This document shows, one piece after another, positions 17,685-24,654 of a stretch of DNA of 64,000 nt (position 1 is the first letter of the stretch; every line of letters begins with the position of its first letter). Source of the stretch: Crocinitomix catalasitica ATCC 23190 (GTDB lineage Bacteria; Bacteroidota; Bacteroidia; Flavobacteriales_D; Crocinitomicaceae); NCBI RefSeq assembly GCF_000621625.1, contig NZ_JHXV01000023.1, positions 1 through 64,000 on the forward strand, read 5' to 3'. The notes beneath the pieces are model-generated. The model saw only the letters and a program-made list of their open reading frames with translations. It was not told the origin of the DNA and ran no database searches. The position numbers and the translations under genes were made by a program.

Positions 17685-17915
17685 TTCTTTTGTCTTCAGG
17701 ACGATAAAATTAGGGGTTATTTTGGTATGTTGGGAAGGTTAAATTGTTATCAAGTTGTTAAAAAAAAGGAAGGTTTATTTATTTGTTCACATATCGGAAT
17801 CGACCTTGTTAATTCTTAATTTACAAGTTGTTATGAGAAAAAGCTCTACACCCCATAACATACCTGGGATCTAAAATAAATCTATTATTTTTTTATTATA
17901 TCTGCCAACTTTTTG

Positions 17916-17930
17916 AACGAATTATTCGTT
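17916..17930. promoter_or_regulatory. Palindrome AACGAA-TTA-TTCGTT
   Basis: A perfect 6-bp inverted repeat with a 3-bp spacer, 51 bp upstream of the T9SS protein gene at 17982 and close to its likely promoter. It may be an operator, but nothing identifies a regulator. Confidence 0.35.
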
Positions 17931-17981
17931 TAAATATGAGGTTTTTAAACCTTTAATTACAAATCTCAAAAACAAAAAACT

Positions 17982-18461
17982 ATGAAAAAAAAACTATTGA
18001 TGAGCTGCGGGATTTTTCTGCTCGCGAGTTCAGGTATTTTACATGCCCAAGATGCTGTACCGGCATCTGGAGGTGACGCTTCAGGCGCAGGTGGCTCGTT
18101 GAGCTATACTGTCGGCCAAGTTGTGTATACTTCCAATTCCAGTGCCACAGGAAGTACAACACTTGGAGTGCAGCAAACCTATACCATCATTTCAGATGTT
18201 GGTTTGACAGTAGAGAATATTGCTTTGGTCTCTACTTATCCGAATCCAACAACTAACTTCATCACCCTTTCAATTGAAGATCAAGATTTAACAAAGCTAA
18301 GTTATCAATTGTTTGATGTGACTGGTAAATTACTTCAGAAAGAAGCGGTTACAGCTACTACAACGACAATTGAAATGGAAACGTTTAAACCGGCAACTTA
18401 TATTCTAAAAGTGATGGACGAAAGCATGACGATCTCTCAATTCAAGATTGTCAAAAATTAA
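17982..18461 (+). CDS. Small secreted T9SS-sorted protein
   Basis: 159 residues. A Sec signal peptide ends HAQ (residue 22). A short Gly/Ser/Thr-rich middle follows (GGDASGAGGSLSYTVGQVVY), then an approximately 75-residue type A sorting domain starting at TYPNPTTNFITLSIE and ending ISQFKIVKN. The protein should pass the outer membrane by the type IX system and be anchored or released. Function of the short passenger is unknown. The next gene is 39 nt downstream on the same strand. Confidence 0.8.
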   Translation: MKKKLLMSCGIFLLASSGILHAQDAVPASGGDASGAGGSLSYTVGQVVYTSNSSATGSTTLGVQQTYTIISDVGLTVENIALVSTYPNPTTNFITLSIEDQDLTKLSYQLFDVTGKLLQKEAVTATTTTIEMETFKPATYILKVMDESMTISQFKIVKN

Positions 18462-18500
18462 TATCAAAAAACTAACAAGTAAGAAATTAAATTATTAAAC

Positions 18501-19538
18501 ATGAAAAAAGTATTATTTACAATTGCCTCTGTATTTATGTTAGCGCTGAACGTTGTTGCGCAAGCTCCAGAAAAAATGAGTTACCAATCTGTGATTCGTG
18601 ATGCAGATGATGCATTAGTAGAATCAGCAACAGTTGGTGTTCAAATTAGTATTTTACAAGGTGCTATCGACGGAACTACTGTTTACGCTGAAACACATGC
18701 TACTACAACAAATATAAATGGATTAATTAGTTTAGAAATAGGAACCGGAACAGTTGTTTCTGGTGATTTTAGTGAAATTAACTGGGGTGACGGACCATTC
18801 TATATTAAGTCTGAAACAGATCCAGAAGGAGGAATGGATTATACGATTACTGGTACAAGCCAATTAATGAGTGTACCTTATGCTTTCCACGCAAATGTAG
18901 CAGATAGTATTGTTGGTGGAATAACAGTAACGGAAATGGATACTGCTTTATGGAACAATCATACTGATTCAACAGACATCGCTGCAATGGGTTTTATTAC
19001 AGAATCTATAGGTAGAACTTATGAAGTAGGTGATTTTGCTCAAGGAGGTGTAGTTGTTTGGGTAGATGAAACTGCACAACATGGAATTGTATGCGCCAAA
19101 GAAGATTTTGAAACAGTGAGATGGTTTGCTGGAACTTATGGCAGAACGAGATGTGGCGGGAATGGACCATTAGCAGGAGAAATGAATACTTCTATTATCA
19201 TTTCATCTCAAGTAGCTATTGGCGATGATGGTGATGATTACGCTGCTGCTTTATGCAATGAATTAGTTGTAACTGAAGATGACATTTCGTATAGTGACTG
19301 GTATTTACCTTCATCTGAAGAAATGGGAATAATGGGTGCAAATAGATTATTGATTGATGCTACAGCTATCGCAAATGGCGGAACTGCAATTCAATTCAGT
19401 CCCTATTGGACTTCAAATGAATCGGTTGATGCACCTACAACAGACGCACGTGCTAAATTAATCACCCCTGATGGTGTTTCTGACATGAACACAAATAAGG
19501 CTGCCAATTTCAATGTGAGAGCTTTTAGAAGATTTTAA
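18501..19538 (+). CDS. Secreted protein with DUF1566-like C-terminal domain
   Basis: 345 residues with a signal peptide ending VVAQ (about residue 21). The N-terminal part (APEKMSYQSVIRDADDALVESATVGVQISIL) is the beta-rich module common in Bacteroidota surface proteins. The C-terminal part (GGVVVWVDETAQHGIVCAKED, WYLPSSEEMGIM, YWTSNESV, NVRAFRRF) matches the Lcl/DUF1566 type fold, related to C-type lectin-like and FGE folds. It is probably a surface or extracellular adhesion-type protein. It is followed by a clear terminator. Confidence 0.75.
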   Translation: MKKVLFTIASVFMLALNVVAQAPEKMSYQSVIRDADDALVESATVGVQISILQGAIDGTTVYAETHATTTNINGLISLEIGTGTVVSGDFSEINWGDGPFYIKSETDPEGGMDYTITGTSQLMSVPYAFHANVADSIVGGITVTEMDTALWNNHTDSTDIAAMGFITESIGRTYEVGDFAQGGVVVWVDETAQHGIVCAKEDFETVRWFAGTYGRTRCGGNGPLAGEMNTSIIISSQVAIGDDGDDYAAALCNELVVTEDDISYSDWYLPSSEEMGIMGANRLLIDATAIANGGTAIQFSPYWTSNESVDAPTTDARAKLITPDGVSDMNTNKAANFNVRAFRRF

Positions 19539-19556
19539 ACTAGTTTAAAATGCAAT

Positions 19557-19595
19557 AAAACCCCATTTCTGATTATACGGAGATGGGGTTTTTTA
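19557..19595 (+). terminator. Intrinsic terminator
   Basis: AAAACCCCAT and ATGGGGTTTT pair around a loop and are followed by a T-run, 18 nt past the stop at 19538. Confidence 0.85.
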
Positions 19596-19630
19596 TTGGA
19601 TTGAATAGGCTATTAAATTATTCGCATTAT

Positions 19631-19881
19631 AGGAAATACAACCCACAAATTCACGACTGGACATCCAATCGGTTGCGGGGTATGATTATAGATCTGAACG
19701 GTTCTATTTTTTGACGTTATGTACGGCAGAGAGCATTCATCATTTTGTAAAAATTAAAGATGGTAAAATGGAATTGAATAAAAAAGTAACAGTCGCAAAT
19801 GATTATTGGAAGAAAATACCCGACCATTTCCTCCATACCCGTTTGCACGATTTTGTCATTATGCCCGATCATATCATTTAA
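19631..19881 (+). pseudogene. Broken REP-associated tyrosine transposase (RAYT) fragment
   Basis: Two plus frames joined by a one-base deletion near 19681 read as the N-terminal part of a RAYT/IS200-like transposase. They give RKYNPQIHDW...NRLRG, then YDYRSERFYFLTLCT, then HLHD-like FVIMPDHII followed by a stop. FVIMPDHI corresponds to the family's VIMPNHIHG histidine motif. The HUH motif is cut off and the catalytic Tyr is missing, so it is inactive. RAYTs mobilise REP repeats, which fits the dispersed repeats in this window. Confidence 0.75.
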
Positions 19882-20058
19882 CAACATCACTGCATACATC
19901 AAAAGCAATCCTGAAAATTGGTGAAAAGATGAATTGAATATTGATTGTAAAAAACAACCAACTCCTTTAAAATCTGTAGGTTTTACGAATCCTTTCCTAA
20001 GAAATAAATTGAAAGAATAACAATGCATTCAGCTTCAAAAAATGTTTTGATTAAAATA

Positions 20059-21075
20059 TCACTCACTAACATACTGCTTTAGTGAAGATTTTAACTTACT
20101 AATAATTCGTCTTTTAAATCTTCGTGGCTCTAAAATCTCAAGGGTATCGCCAAAACCTAGTATCATTCGTTCTAATTCGTAATTCAAATGAACTTTAATT
20201 TGAAAAACAACGCTTCCGTCTTCTCTTTGCTCTACTATTTTTTGCGAATGATGAAATGGTTTAGTTGATACATAAGGTGCGTTGGAGGCGTCTACTTTAA
20301 AAACAACATCCATTAAATTATTATCATTCAAAACAGTCACCCCAATCGTGTCTTTATAATATTCATCCCCATTGAAGTTCTCATCCAAATAATCAATATC
20401 TAAATTATAGTTAATCTCAACAATTCTATCTAAAGCCAAAGTCATAATCGCATTTGCACCTTCTCTTTTACCAACCACAAACCAACGGTTATTGAATTGT
20501 TTTAGAATGAATGGGTGGAATATTATTTCCGCTCCTTGTATGGCTTTAAAGGATTGATAACCGATTGTTAAGCATAACTTTTTTAAAATGGCCTGGTACA
20601 AAACATCCAAATGTTCTAGTCCTTTTAGGTTCTCATTTTTATCTAAATGAATGATTGACGACTGTTTGCTCTTCTCACTATATACCGTATCCTCTAGACG
20701 TTGAATGATACCTCCCAACTCTGAGAACAAAGAAAAGTCTTTGAATTGTTTGAGCATCTCCACAGTCTCAGACAAAACCCCCATGTCATTTTCAGTAAGT
20801 GGAATATTGGTGATAGAATAAGCATCATCTGCATATCTATAATATTTCTTATCATAGACCTCAATCGGCGCATTATAACCTAATTTATCACTGCGCATTA
20901 ATTGAATATCCAATTGTATTGTGCGTTTACTTACATTAAAATCACGACCTTCATACTCGTACAGCGCTTCAGAACATGCATTTATCAAATCATCTAAAGT
21001 CCAATTCCTGTATGGGTTTTGTAAACATTTATCAATTGTTTTGTACCGTATTAACGCATTTTTATTTTGTGCCAT
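20059..21075 (-). CDS. WYL-domain transcriptional regulator
   Basis: 338 residues. The N-terminus is a winged-helix region (ALIRYKTIDKCLQNPYRNWTLDDLINACSEAL, then SKRTIQLDIQLMRSDKLGYNAPI). The WYL domain spans about 150-240 (LTIGYQSFKAIQGAEIIFHPFILKQFNNRWFVVGKR...LALDRIVEI). A C-terminal WCX-like region follows. WYL domains bind ligands, often nucleic acids or nucleotides, and control defence and damage responses. The gene diverges from rtcB across an 86-bp gap holding a CGCAA-N5-TTGCG palindrome that recurs before the TerD gene. I infer that it controls both promoters and itself. An 80-bp relic of a second copy lies at 8757. Confidence 0.88.
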   Translation of the reverse strand: MAQNKNALIRYKTIDKCLQNPYRNWTLDDLINACSEALYEYEGRDFNVSKRTIQLDIQLMRSDKLGYNAPIEVYDKKYYRYADDAYSITNIPLTENDMGVLSETVEMLKQFKDFSLFSELGGIIQRLEDTVYSEKSKQSSIIHLDKNENLKGLEHLDVLYQAILKKLCLTIGYQSFKAIQGAEIIFHPFILKQFNNRWFVVGKREGANAIMTLALDRIVEINYNLDIDYLDENFNGDEYYKDTIGVTVLNDNNLMDVVFKVDASNAPYVSTKPFHHSQKIVEQREDGSVVFQIKVHLNYELERMILGFGDTLEILEPRRFKRRIISKLKSSLKQYVSE

Positions 21076-21079
21076 GTGA

Positions 21080-22592
<1,513 letters not shown>

Positions 22593-22610
22593 GTATTTGT
22601 TTGTTGCGGG

Positions 22611-22641
22611 ATGGGAAGTGAGGTAATTTGGCCTTGCTTCC
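22611..22641 (+). other. 3'-UTR hairpin shared with the TerD gene
   Basis: GGAAGTGAGG and CCTTGCTTCC pair over ten positions (two G-U) around TAATTTGG, 19 nt after the rtcB stop. The same 31 nt (ATGGGAAGTGAGG...GCTTCC) recur at 26913-26943 after the TerD gene. It has no U-tract, so it is not a typical terminator. It may be a protein-binding or processing site. Confidence 0.7.
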
Positions 22642-22854
22642 ATCACTAATTGGAAAATGAAAATTATTTAAAAACAACCTGACGAGAAAAACATCGTCAT
22701 GACAACTATAAGAAAATGAAATTTAATAAAAATCATATTATACTAGACCCCCGACCGCAATTCCGTTGCATAAACTCGCATTATCAAAATGCTGAGAAAA
22801 GGATACTTTATGATTAGATTTTTGTAAAAAAACATACAATTATTACGATTTAAT

Positions 22855-22889
22855 TAAAGCGTCCAAAATTTTTGGACGCTTTTTTTATG
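22855..22889 (+). terminator. Terminator downstream of rtcB
   Basis: AAAGCGTCCA and TGGACGCTTT form a 10-bp stem followed by seven T. Between the rtcB stop and here I see only the 3'-UTR hairpin and a weak TGACGA/TCGTCA stem. From 22890 to 23070 I recognise nothing. Confidence 0.8.
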
Positions 22890-23071
22890 ATTTATTTTTA
22901 GCTTAAATGAACCGATAAAAAATTGAAATAAAAAAAGAAGAATGAGCATTAGCCAATTGGGAGACAGTCGATTGAAAAAAATGTGAATTACTTGCTTGAG
23001 GCGAGGCAGGAAAGAACTGCTAAAACTAAAGGATAACTTGTTGATTACCAGTTATTTAACTTGATGTTTTA

Positions 23072-23103
23072 TTTGTTTAATTAAAAACTTATTATAATAT
23101 TTG
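23072..23103 (+). promoter_or_regulatory. Promoter of the leader ORF / tRNA cluster
   Basis: TTTG at 23072-23075 and TAATATTTG at 23095-23103 are 19 bp apart, matching Bacteroidota -33/-7 spacing with a near-consensus -7. The start site is expected near 23108. Unlike the rtcB and TerD promoters it has no CGCAA-N5-TTGCG operator. Confidence 0.6.
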
Positions 23104-23138
23104 CACCGTCGAATTTAACCGACAAAATTTAGACTACA

Positions 23139-23252
23139 ATGAAACAACTAGAATTACATATACAATTTATATCACAGGCACATAAGCCCGAATTTCGATT
23201 TTATCGTGTACACTTACCCATTAAATTAAATGCGGATGTTTTAATGTTATAG
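23139..23252 (+). CDS. 37-codon leader ORF before the tRNA cluster
   Basis: Starts ATG AAA CAA CTA and ends ATG TTA TAG. Residues 17-27 are PEFRFYRVHLP; nine of these eleven are isotypes encoded in the tRNA cluster just downstream (Pro, Phe, Arg, Tyr, His, Leu). The whole peptide also has three Gln, three His and one Asp. Codons include CGA, CGT, CTA, CAA, TAT and TTT, which match anticodons in the cluster. Codons 32-34 contain GCGGATGTTT, the antiterminator strand. I infer a regulatory leader peptide whose translation sets attenuation. It could instead be a small protein; no family recognised. Confidence 0.55.
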   Translation: MKQLELHIQFISQAHKPEFRFYRVHLPIKLNADVLML

Positions 23253-23309
23253 GAACTTTGTTTAAAGAACAATCTATTTCAAGCATCCGCCTCAACGGAT
23301 GCTTTTTTT
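23232..23309 (+). terminator. Attenuator upstream of the tRNA cluster
   Basis: AAGCATCCG and CGGATGCTT (23281-23304) form a 9-bp stem followed by a T-run, a good intrinsic terminator 32 nt before the first tRNA. Upstream, GCGGATGTTT (23232-23241, within the leader ORF) can pair with AAGCATCCGC (23281-23290): ten pairs, one G-U. The two folds are mutually exclusive. A ribosome finishing the ORF would cover the first strand and favour termination; stalling earlier would favour read-through into the tRNAs. Confidence 0.7.
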
Positions 23310-23340
23310 GTGCACAATAATTTAAGATTTATCAATATTT

Positions 23341-23416
23341 CGGGTAGTAGAGGAGTCAGGTCTATCTCGCCTCAATTGGGATGAGGAGCACGCAGGTTCA
23401 AATCCTGCCTACCCGA
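23341..23416 (+). tRNA. tRNA-Pro (UGG)
   Basis: Acceptor CGGGTAG/CTACCCG pairs perfectly. Anticodon stem CCTCA/TGAGG with loop ATTGGGA gives UGG. T-arm GCAGG-TTCAAAT-CCTGC is intact. The D-arm is weak (GAG/CTC with an unusually long loop). CCA is not encoded. It is the first member of the cluster. Confidence 0.85.
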
Positions 23417-23424
23417 CGAAATAA

Positions 23425-23500
23425 CCAACTCAAGTTTACTTGATGTTGGTTCGAGTTGAGCTAGGCAGGAACGACACAGTCAATCCTGCCTACTCAACCA
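23425..23500 (+). ncRNA. Structured element between tRNAs (two hairpins)
   Basis: A 76-nt stretch, tRNA-sized but not foldable as a normal tRNA. Hairpin 1: CCAAC/GTTGG and CAAG/CTTG (23425-23449). Hairpin 2: GTTGAG-c-TAGGCAGG pairs with CCTGCCTA-CTCAAC (23455-23498), 14 bp with one bulge and a 15-nt loop, like a minihelix. It lies in the row of tRNA genes with tRNA-like spacing. It may be a remodelled tRNA or a tRNA mimic. Confidence 0.5.
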
Positions 23501-23503
23501 AAT

Positions 23504-23586
23504 GGAAGTGTTGAGCAATTGGTTGGCTCGCTTGACTGTAAATCAAGTCTCTTTTGAGCGTGCAGGTTCGAATCCTGCCACTTCCA
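23504..23586 (+). tRNA. tRNA-Tyr (GUA)
   Basis: Acceptor GGAAGTG/CACTTCC, D-arm GAGC/GCTC, anticodon stem CTTGA/TCAAG with loop CTGTAAA (GUA), a short class II variable arm and T-arm GCAGG-TTCGAAT-CCTGC. All stems pair. It is the best-formed member of the cluster. Confidence 0.9.
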
Positions 23587-23590
23587 CAAT

Positions 23591-23663
23591 GGCACTGTGG
23601 TTTTAACCAGAGCACTCAACTGTCTCTTGAGTTATTCGTTCCGAATACTCGGAATCAGTGCCA
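23591..23663 (+). tRNA. tRNA-Asp-like (GUC) with aberrant T-arm
   Basis: Acceptor GGCACTG/CAGTGCC and anticodon stem CTCAA/TTGAG are perfect. The loop CTGTCTC gives GUC but has a pyrimidine at position 37. There is no normal T-loop; the region folds as TTCCGA-ATAC-TCGGAA instead. It is probably not aminoacylated and used normally; a tRNA-like decoy or decayed gene. Confidence 0.6.
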
Positions 23664-23668
23664 TAAAA

Positions 23669-23740
23669 CTGGGAAGATAACGATGGTTGTTTACCCGCCT
23701 TGGACGCGGGAGGTTGTAGGTTCGAATCCTGCTTCTCAGA
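23669..23740 (+). tRNA. tRNA-like, anticodon loop UGG
   Basis: CTGGGAAG pairs with CTTCTCAG (one G-U). Anticodon stem CCCGC/GCGGG with loop CTTGGAC reads UGG (Pro) with A37. The D-stem is AAC/GTT; T-arm GTAGG-TTCGAAT-CCTGC has one G-U. It differs strongly from the other Pro gene in the cluster, so isotype is uncertain. Confidence 0.65.
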
Positions 23741-23745
23741 CTGAA

Positions 23746-23816
23746 TGCCCTGTAGTGTAAAGGCAACACACAAGACTTTGATTCTTGGACTATAGGTTCG
23801 ACTCCTGTCAGGGCAA
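23746..23816 (+). tRNA. tRNA-Gln (UUG)
   Basis: Acceptor TGCCCTG/CAGGGCA, D-stem GTG/CAC, anticodon stem CAAGA/TCTTG with loop CTTTGAT (UUG), T-arm ATAGG-TTCGACT-CCTGT with one G-U. The variable loop is short (GACT). Confidence 0.85.
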
Positions 23817-23824
23817 CAATAAAT

Positions 23825-23897
23825 ACGGTGATGGCGGAATGGTATACGCGTCTGTTTTAGAAACAGAATTTTGAGAGTTCGAGTCTCTCTCTCCGTA
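23825..23897 (+). tRNA. tRNA-Leu (UAG) with short variable loop
   Basis: Anticodon stem TCTGT/ACAGA with loop TTTAGAA gives UAG. D-arm GCGGAATGGTATACGC is Leu-like; T-arm GAGAG-TTCGAGT-CTCTC is perfect. The acceptor ACGGTGA/TCTCCGT has one T-T mismatch. The variable region is only five bases (ATTTT), whereas bacterial tRNA-Leu normally carries a long class II arm. This is unusual. Confidence 0.75.
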
Positions 23898-23900
23898 CAA

Positions 23901-23962
23901 AAGCAACTCACATATTGCTTCTTGTGGAAGTAGTTTAGAACTGAAAAGTTTAAAGTGAGCTT
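23901..23962 (+). ncRNA. Structured element between tRNA-Leu and tRNA-His
   Basis: A 62-nt three-way-junction-like fold. AAG-CAA-CTCAC pairs with GTGAG-CTT, leaving CAA bulged. Inside are CTTC-TTGTG-GAAG and TTTA-g-AACT-GAAA-AGTT-TAAA. The bulged CAA after the closing helix recalls the conserved CAA of the Y-RNA-like elements at 24296-24628, so it may be a divergent relative. Confidence 0.45.
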
Positions 23963-23970
23963 ATTAAAAT

Positions 23971-24044
23971 GGTGTCTTTAGTTTATGCGGTAGAATACCT
24001 CACTGTGAATGAGGAGAACAGGGTTCGATTCCCGAAGACACCCA
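23971..24044 (+). tRNA. tRNA-His (GUG)
   Basis: GGTGTCTT pairs with AAGACACC, giving the eight-pair acceptor with G-1 and C73 typical of tRNA-His. Anticodon stem CCTCA/TGAGG with loop CTGTGAA gives GUG. The T-loop TTCGATT is present, but the T-stem is weak (about three good pairs) and the D-stem poor. Confidence 0.8.
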
Positions 24045-24047
24045 ATA

Positions 24048-24120
24048 GGAACAGTAGCAAAGTTGGTCAATGCGCCGGACTGAAAATCCGGAGATACAGG
24101 TTCGAATCCTGTCTGTTCCA
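24048..24120 (+). tRNA. tRNA-Phe (GAA)
   Basis: Acceptor GGAACAG/CTGTTCC, D-stem GCA/TGC, anticodon stem CCGGA/TCCGG with loop CTGAAAA (GAA), T-arm ACAGG-TTCGAAT-CCTGT. Well formed. Confidence 0.9.
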
Positions 24121-24126
24121 CAATTT

Positions 24127-24198
24127 AGGAATATAGTTTAACGGATAAAATATTGGGCTACGAACCTGAAGCTGTGCGTTCGAATCGCACTATTCCTA
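24127..24198 (+). tRNA. tRNA-Arg (ACG)
   Basis: Acceptor AGGAATA/TATTCCT, anticodon stem TTGGG/CCTGA (two G-U) with loop CTACGAA (ACG), T-arm GTGCG-TTCGAAT-CGCAC. The D-stem GTTT/AAAT is weak. Last standard-order tRNA of the cluster. Confidence 0.85.
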
Positions 24199-24220
24199 CA
24201 AAAAAACAAATAAAAAAACA

Positions 24221-24257
24221 CTACGCAAAAAGGTTGCGCAGTTAGTGTAAATATTTG
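24221..24257 (+). promoter_or_regulatory. Operator-promoter module of the Y-RNA/TerD transcript
   Basis: CTACGCAAAA-AGG-TTGCGCAG (24221-24241), then after the same gap TAAATATTTG (24248-24257). It matches the rtcB promoter at 18 of 21 operator positions (only the central three differ), with identical spacing and -7 element. The palindrome CGCAA-N5-TTGCG covers the -33 position. I infer binding by the WYL regulator. Confidence 0.8.
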
Positions 24258-24295
24258 TTCTGTCGAAAGACAAAAACGTTCTTTTCAATACCAAT

Positions 24296-24351
24296 TGGTC
24301 AAGTAAGTGTTACTTCAAATTTTCTCTAAAAAAACACATTTACAATTACCA
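24296..24351 (+). ncRNA. Y-RNA-like element R1
   Basis: Shared fold of four tandem units. Closing helix TGGT/ACCA (extendable to AATTGGT/ACCAATT), internal loop CAA against AATT, then a 7-bp helix GTAAGTG/CATTTAC (one G-U), followed by conserved TTACTTC. The inner loop is A/T-rich with no T-arm, so R1 lacks the tRNA-like part. Confidence 0.7.
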
Positions 24352-24368
24352 ATTACTTATAGATATTA

Positions 24369-24444
24369 AGGTCAAAACTAGCTTACTTCAAATTGGCAAA
24401 TGCGGTTCGAATCCGCCCCTAAAGGAAAAGTTAGTTAATTACCT
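24369..24444 (+). ncRNA. Y-RNA-like element R2
   Basis: Closing helix AGGT/ACCT, internal loop CAA against AATT, 7-bp helix AACTAGC/GTTAGTT (one G-U), then TTACTTC. The inner part has a T-arm GCGG-TTCGAAT-CCGC followed by a mini-stem CCT/AGG. The 7-bp helix differs from R1, R3 and R4 in sequence but not in pairing. Confidence 0.8.
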
Positions 24445-24455
24445 CAATAAAAATT

Positions 24456-24549
24456 AGGTCAAAATAATCTTACTTCTGTTTCCAGGTTCGAATCCTGGCC
24501 ACCGTCAACAGACGATGGTCGAATGGTTGATTTAGATTGTTGATTACCT
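24456..24549 (+). ncRNA. Y-RNA-like element R3 with permuted tRNA-like domain
   Basis: Closing helix AGGT/ACCT, internal loop CAA against GATT, 7-bp helix AATAATC/GATTGTT (one G-U), then TTACTTC. Inside, in order: T-arm CCAGG-TTCGAAT-CCTGG; CCACCGTC, loop AACA, GACGATGG (acceptor strands joined at their ends, 7 of 8 pairs); then a D-arm TCGA-ATGG-TTGA with the loop GG. This is a tRNA opened at the anticodon arm and closed at the acceptor end, as known for YrlA-type bacterial Y RNAs. Confidence 0.85.
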
Positions 24550-24559
24550 AAAAAATTCA

Positions 24560-24628
24560 AGGTCAATTGTTTCTTACTCCCGGGTTCTACCCACCATTTA
24601 AGGTAATGAAATAGAAACAAAATTACCT
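24560..24628 (+). ncRNA. Y-RNA-like element R4
   Basis: Closing helix AGGT/ACCT, internal loop CAA against AATT, perfect 7-bp helix TTGTTTC/GAAACAA, then TTACTCC. Inside is a reduced T-arm-like GGGT-TCT-ACCC and a mini-stem ACC/GGT. It ends 26 nt before the TerD-like gene. Confidence 0.8.
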
Positions 24629-24654
24629 GATTAATTAAATTAAAAAATAGTACA

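Noticed and set aside
22920-23060. Possible further tRNA or Y-RNA remnant (GCCAATTGGGAGACAG, TTGATTACCA)
   Set aside because: The strings resemble a D-arm and a Y-type 3' end, but no complementary strands or complete fold could be found.
23554-23911. Open frames on both strands across the tRNA genes
   Set aside because: They are translations of tRNA sequence (T-arm GGTTCGAATCC read as protein).
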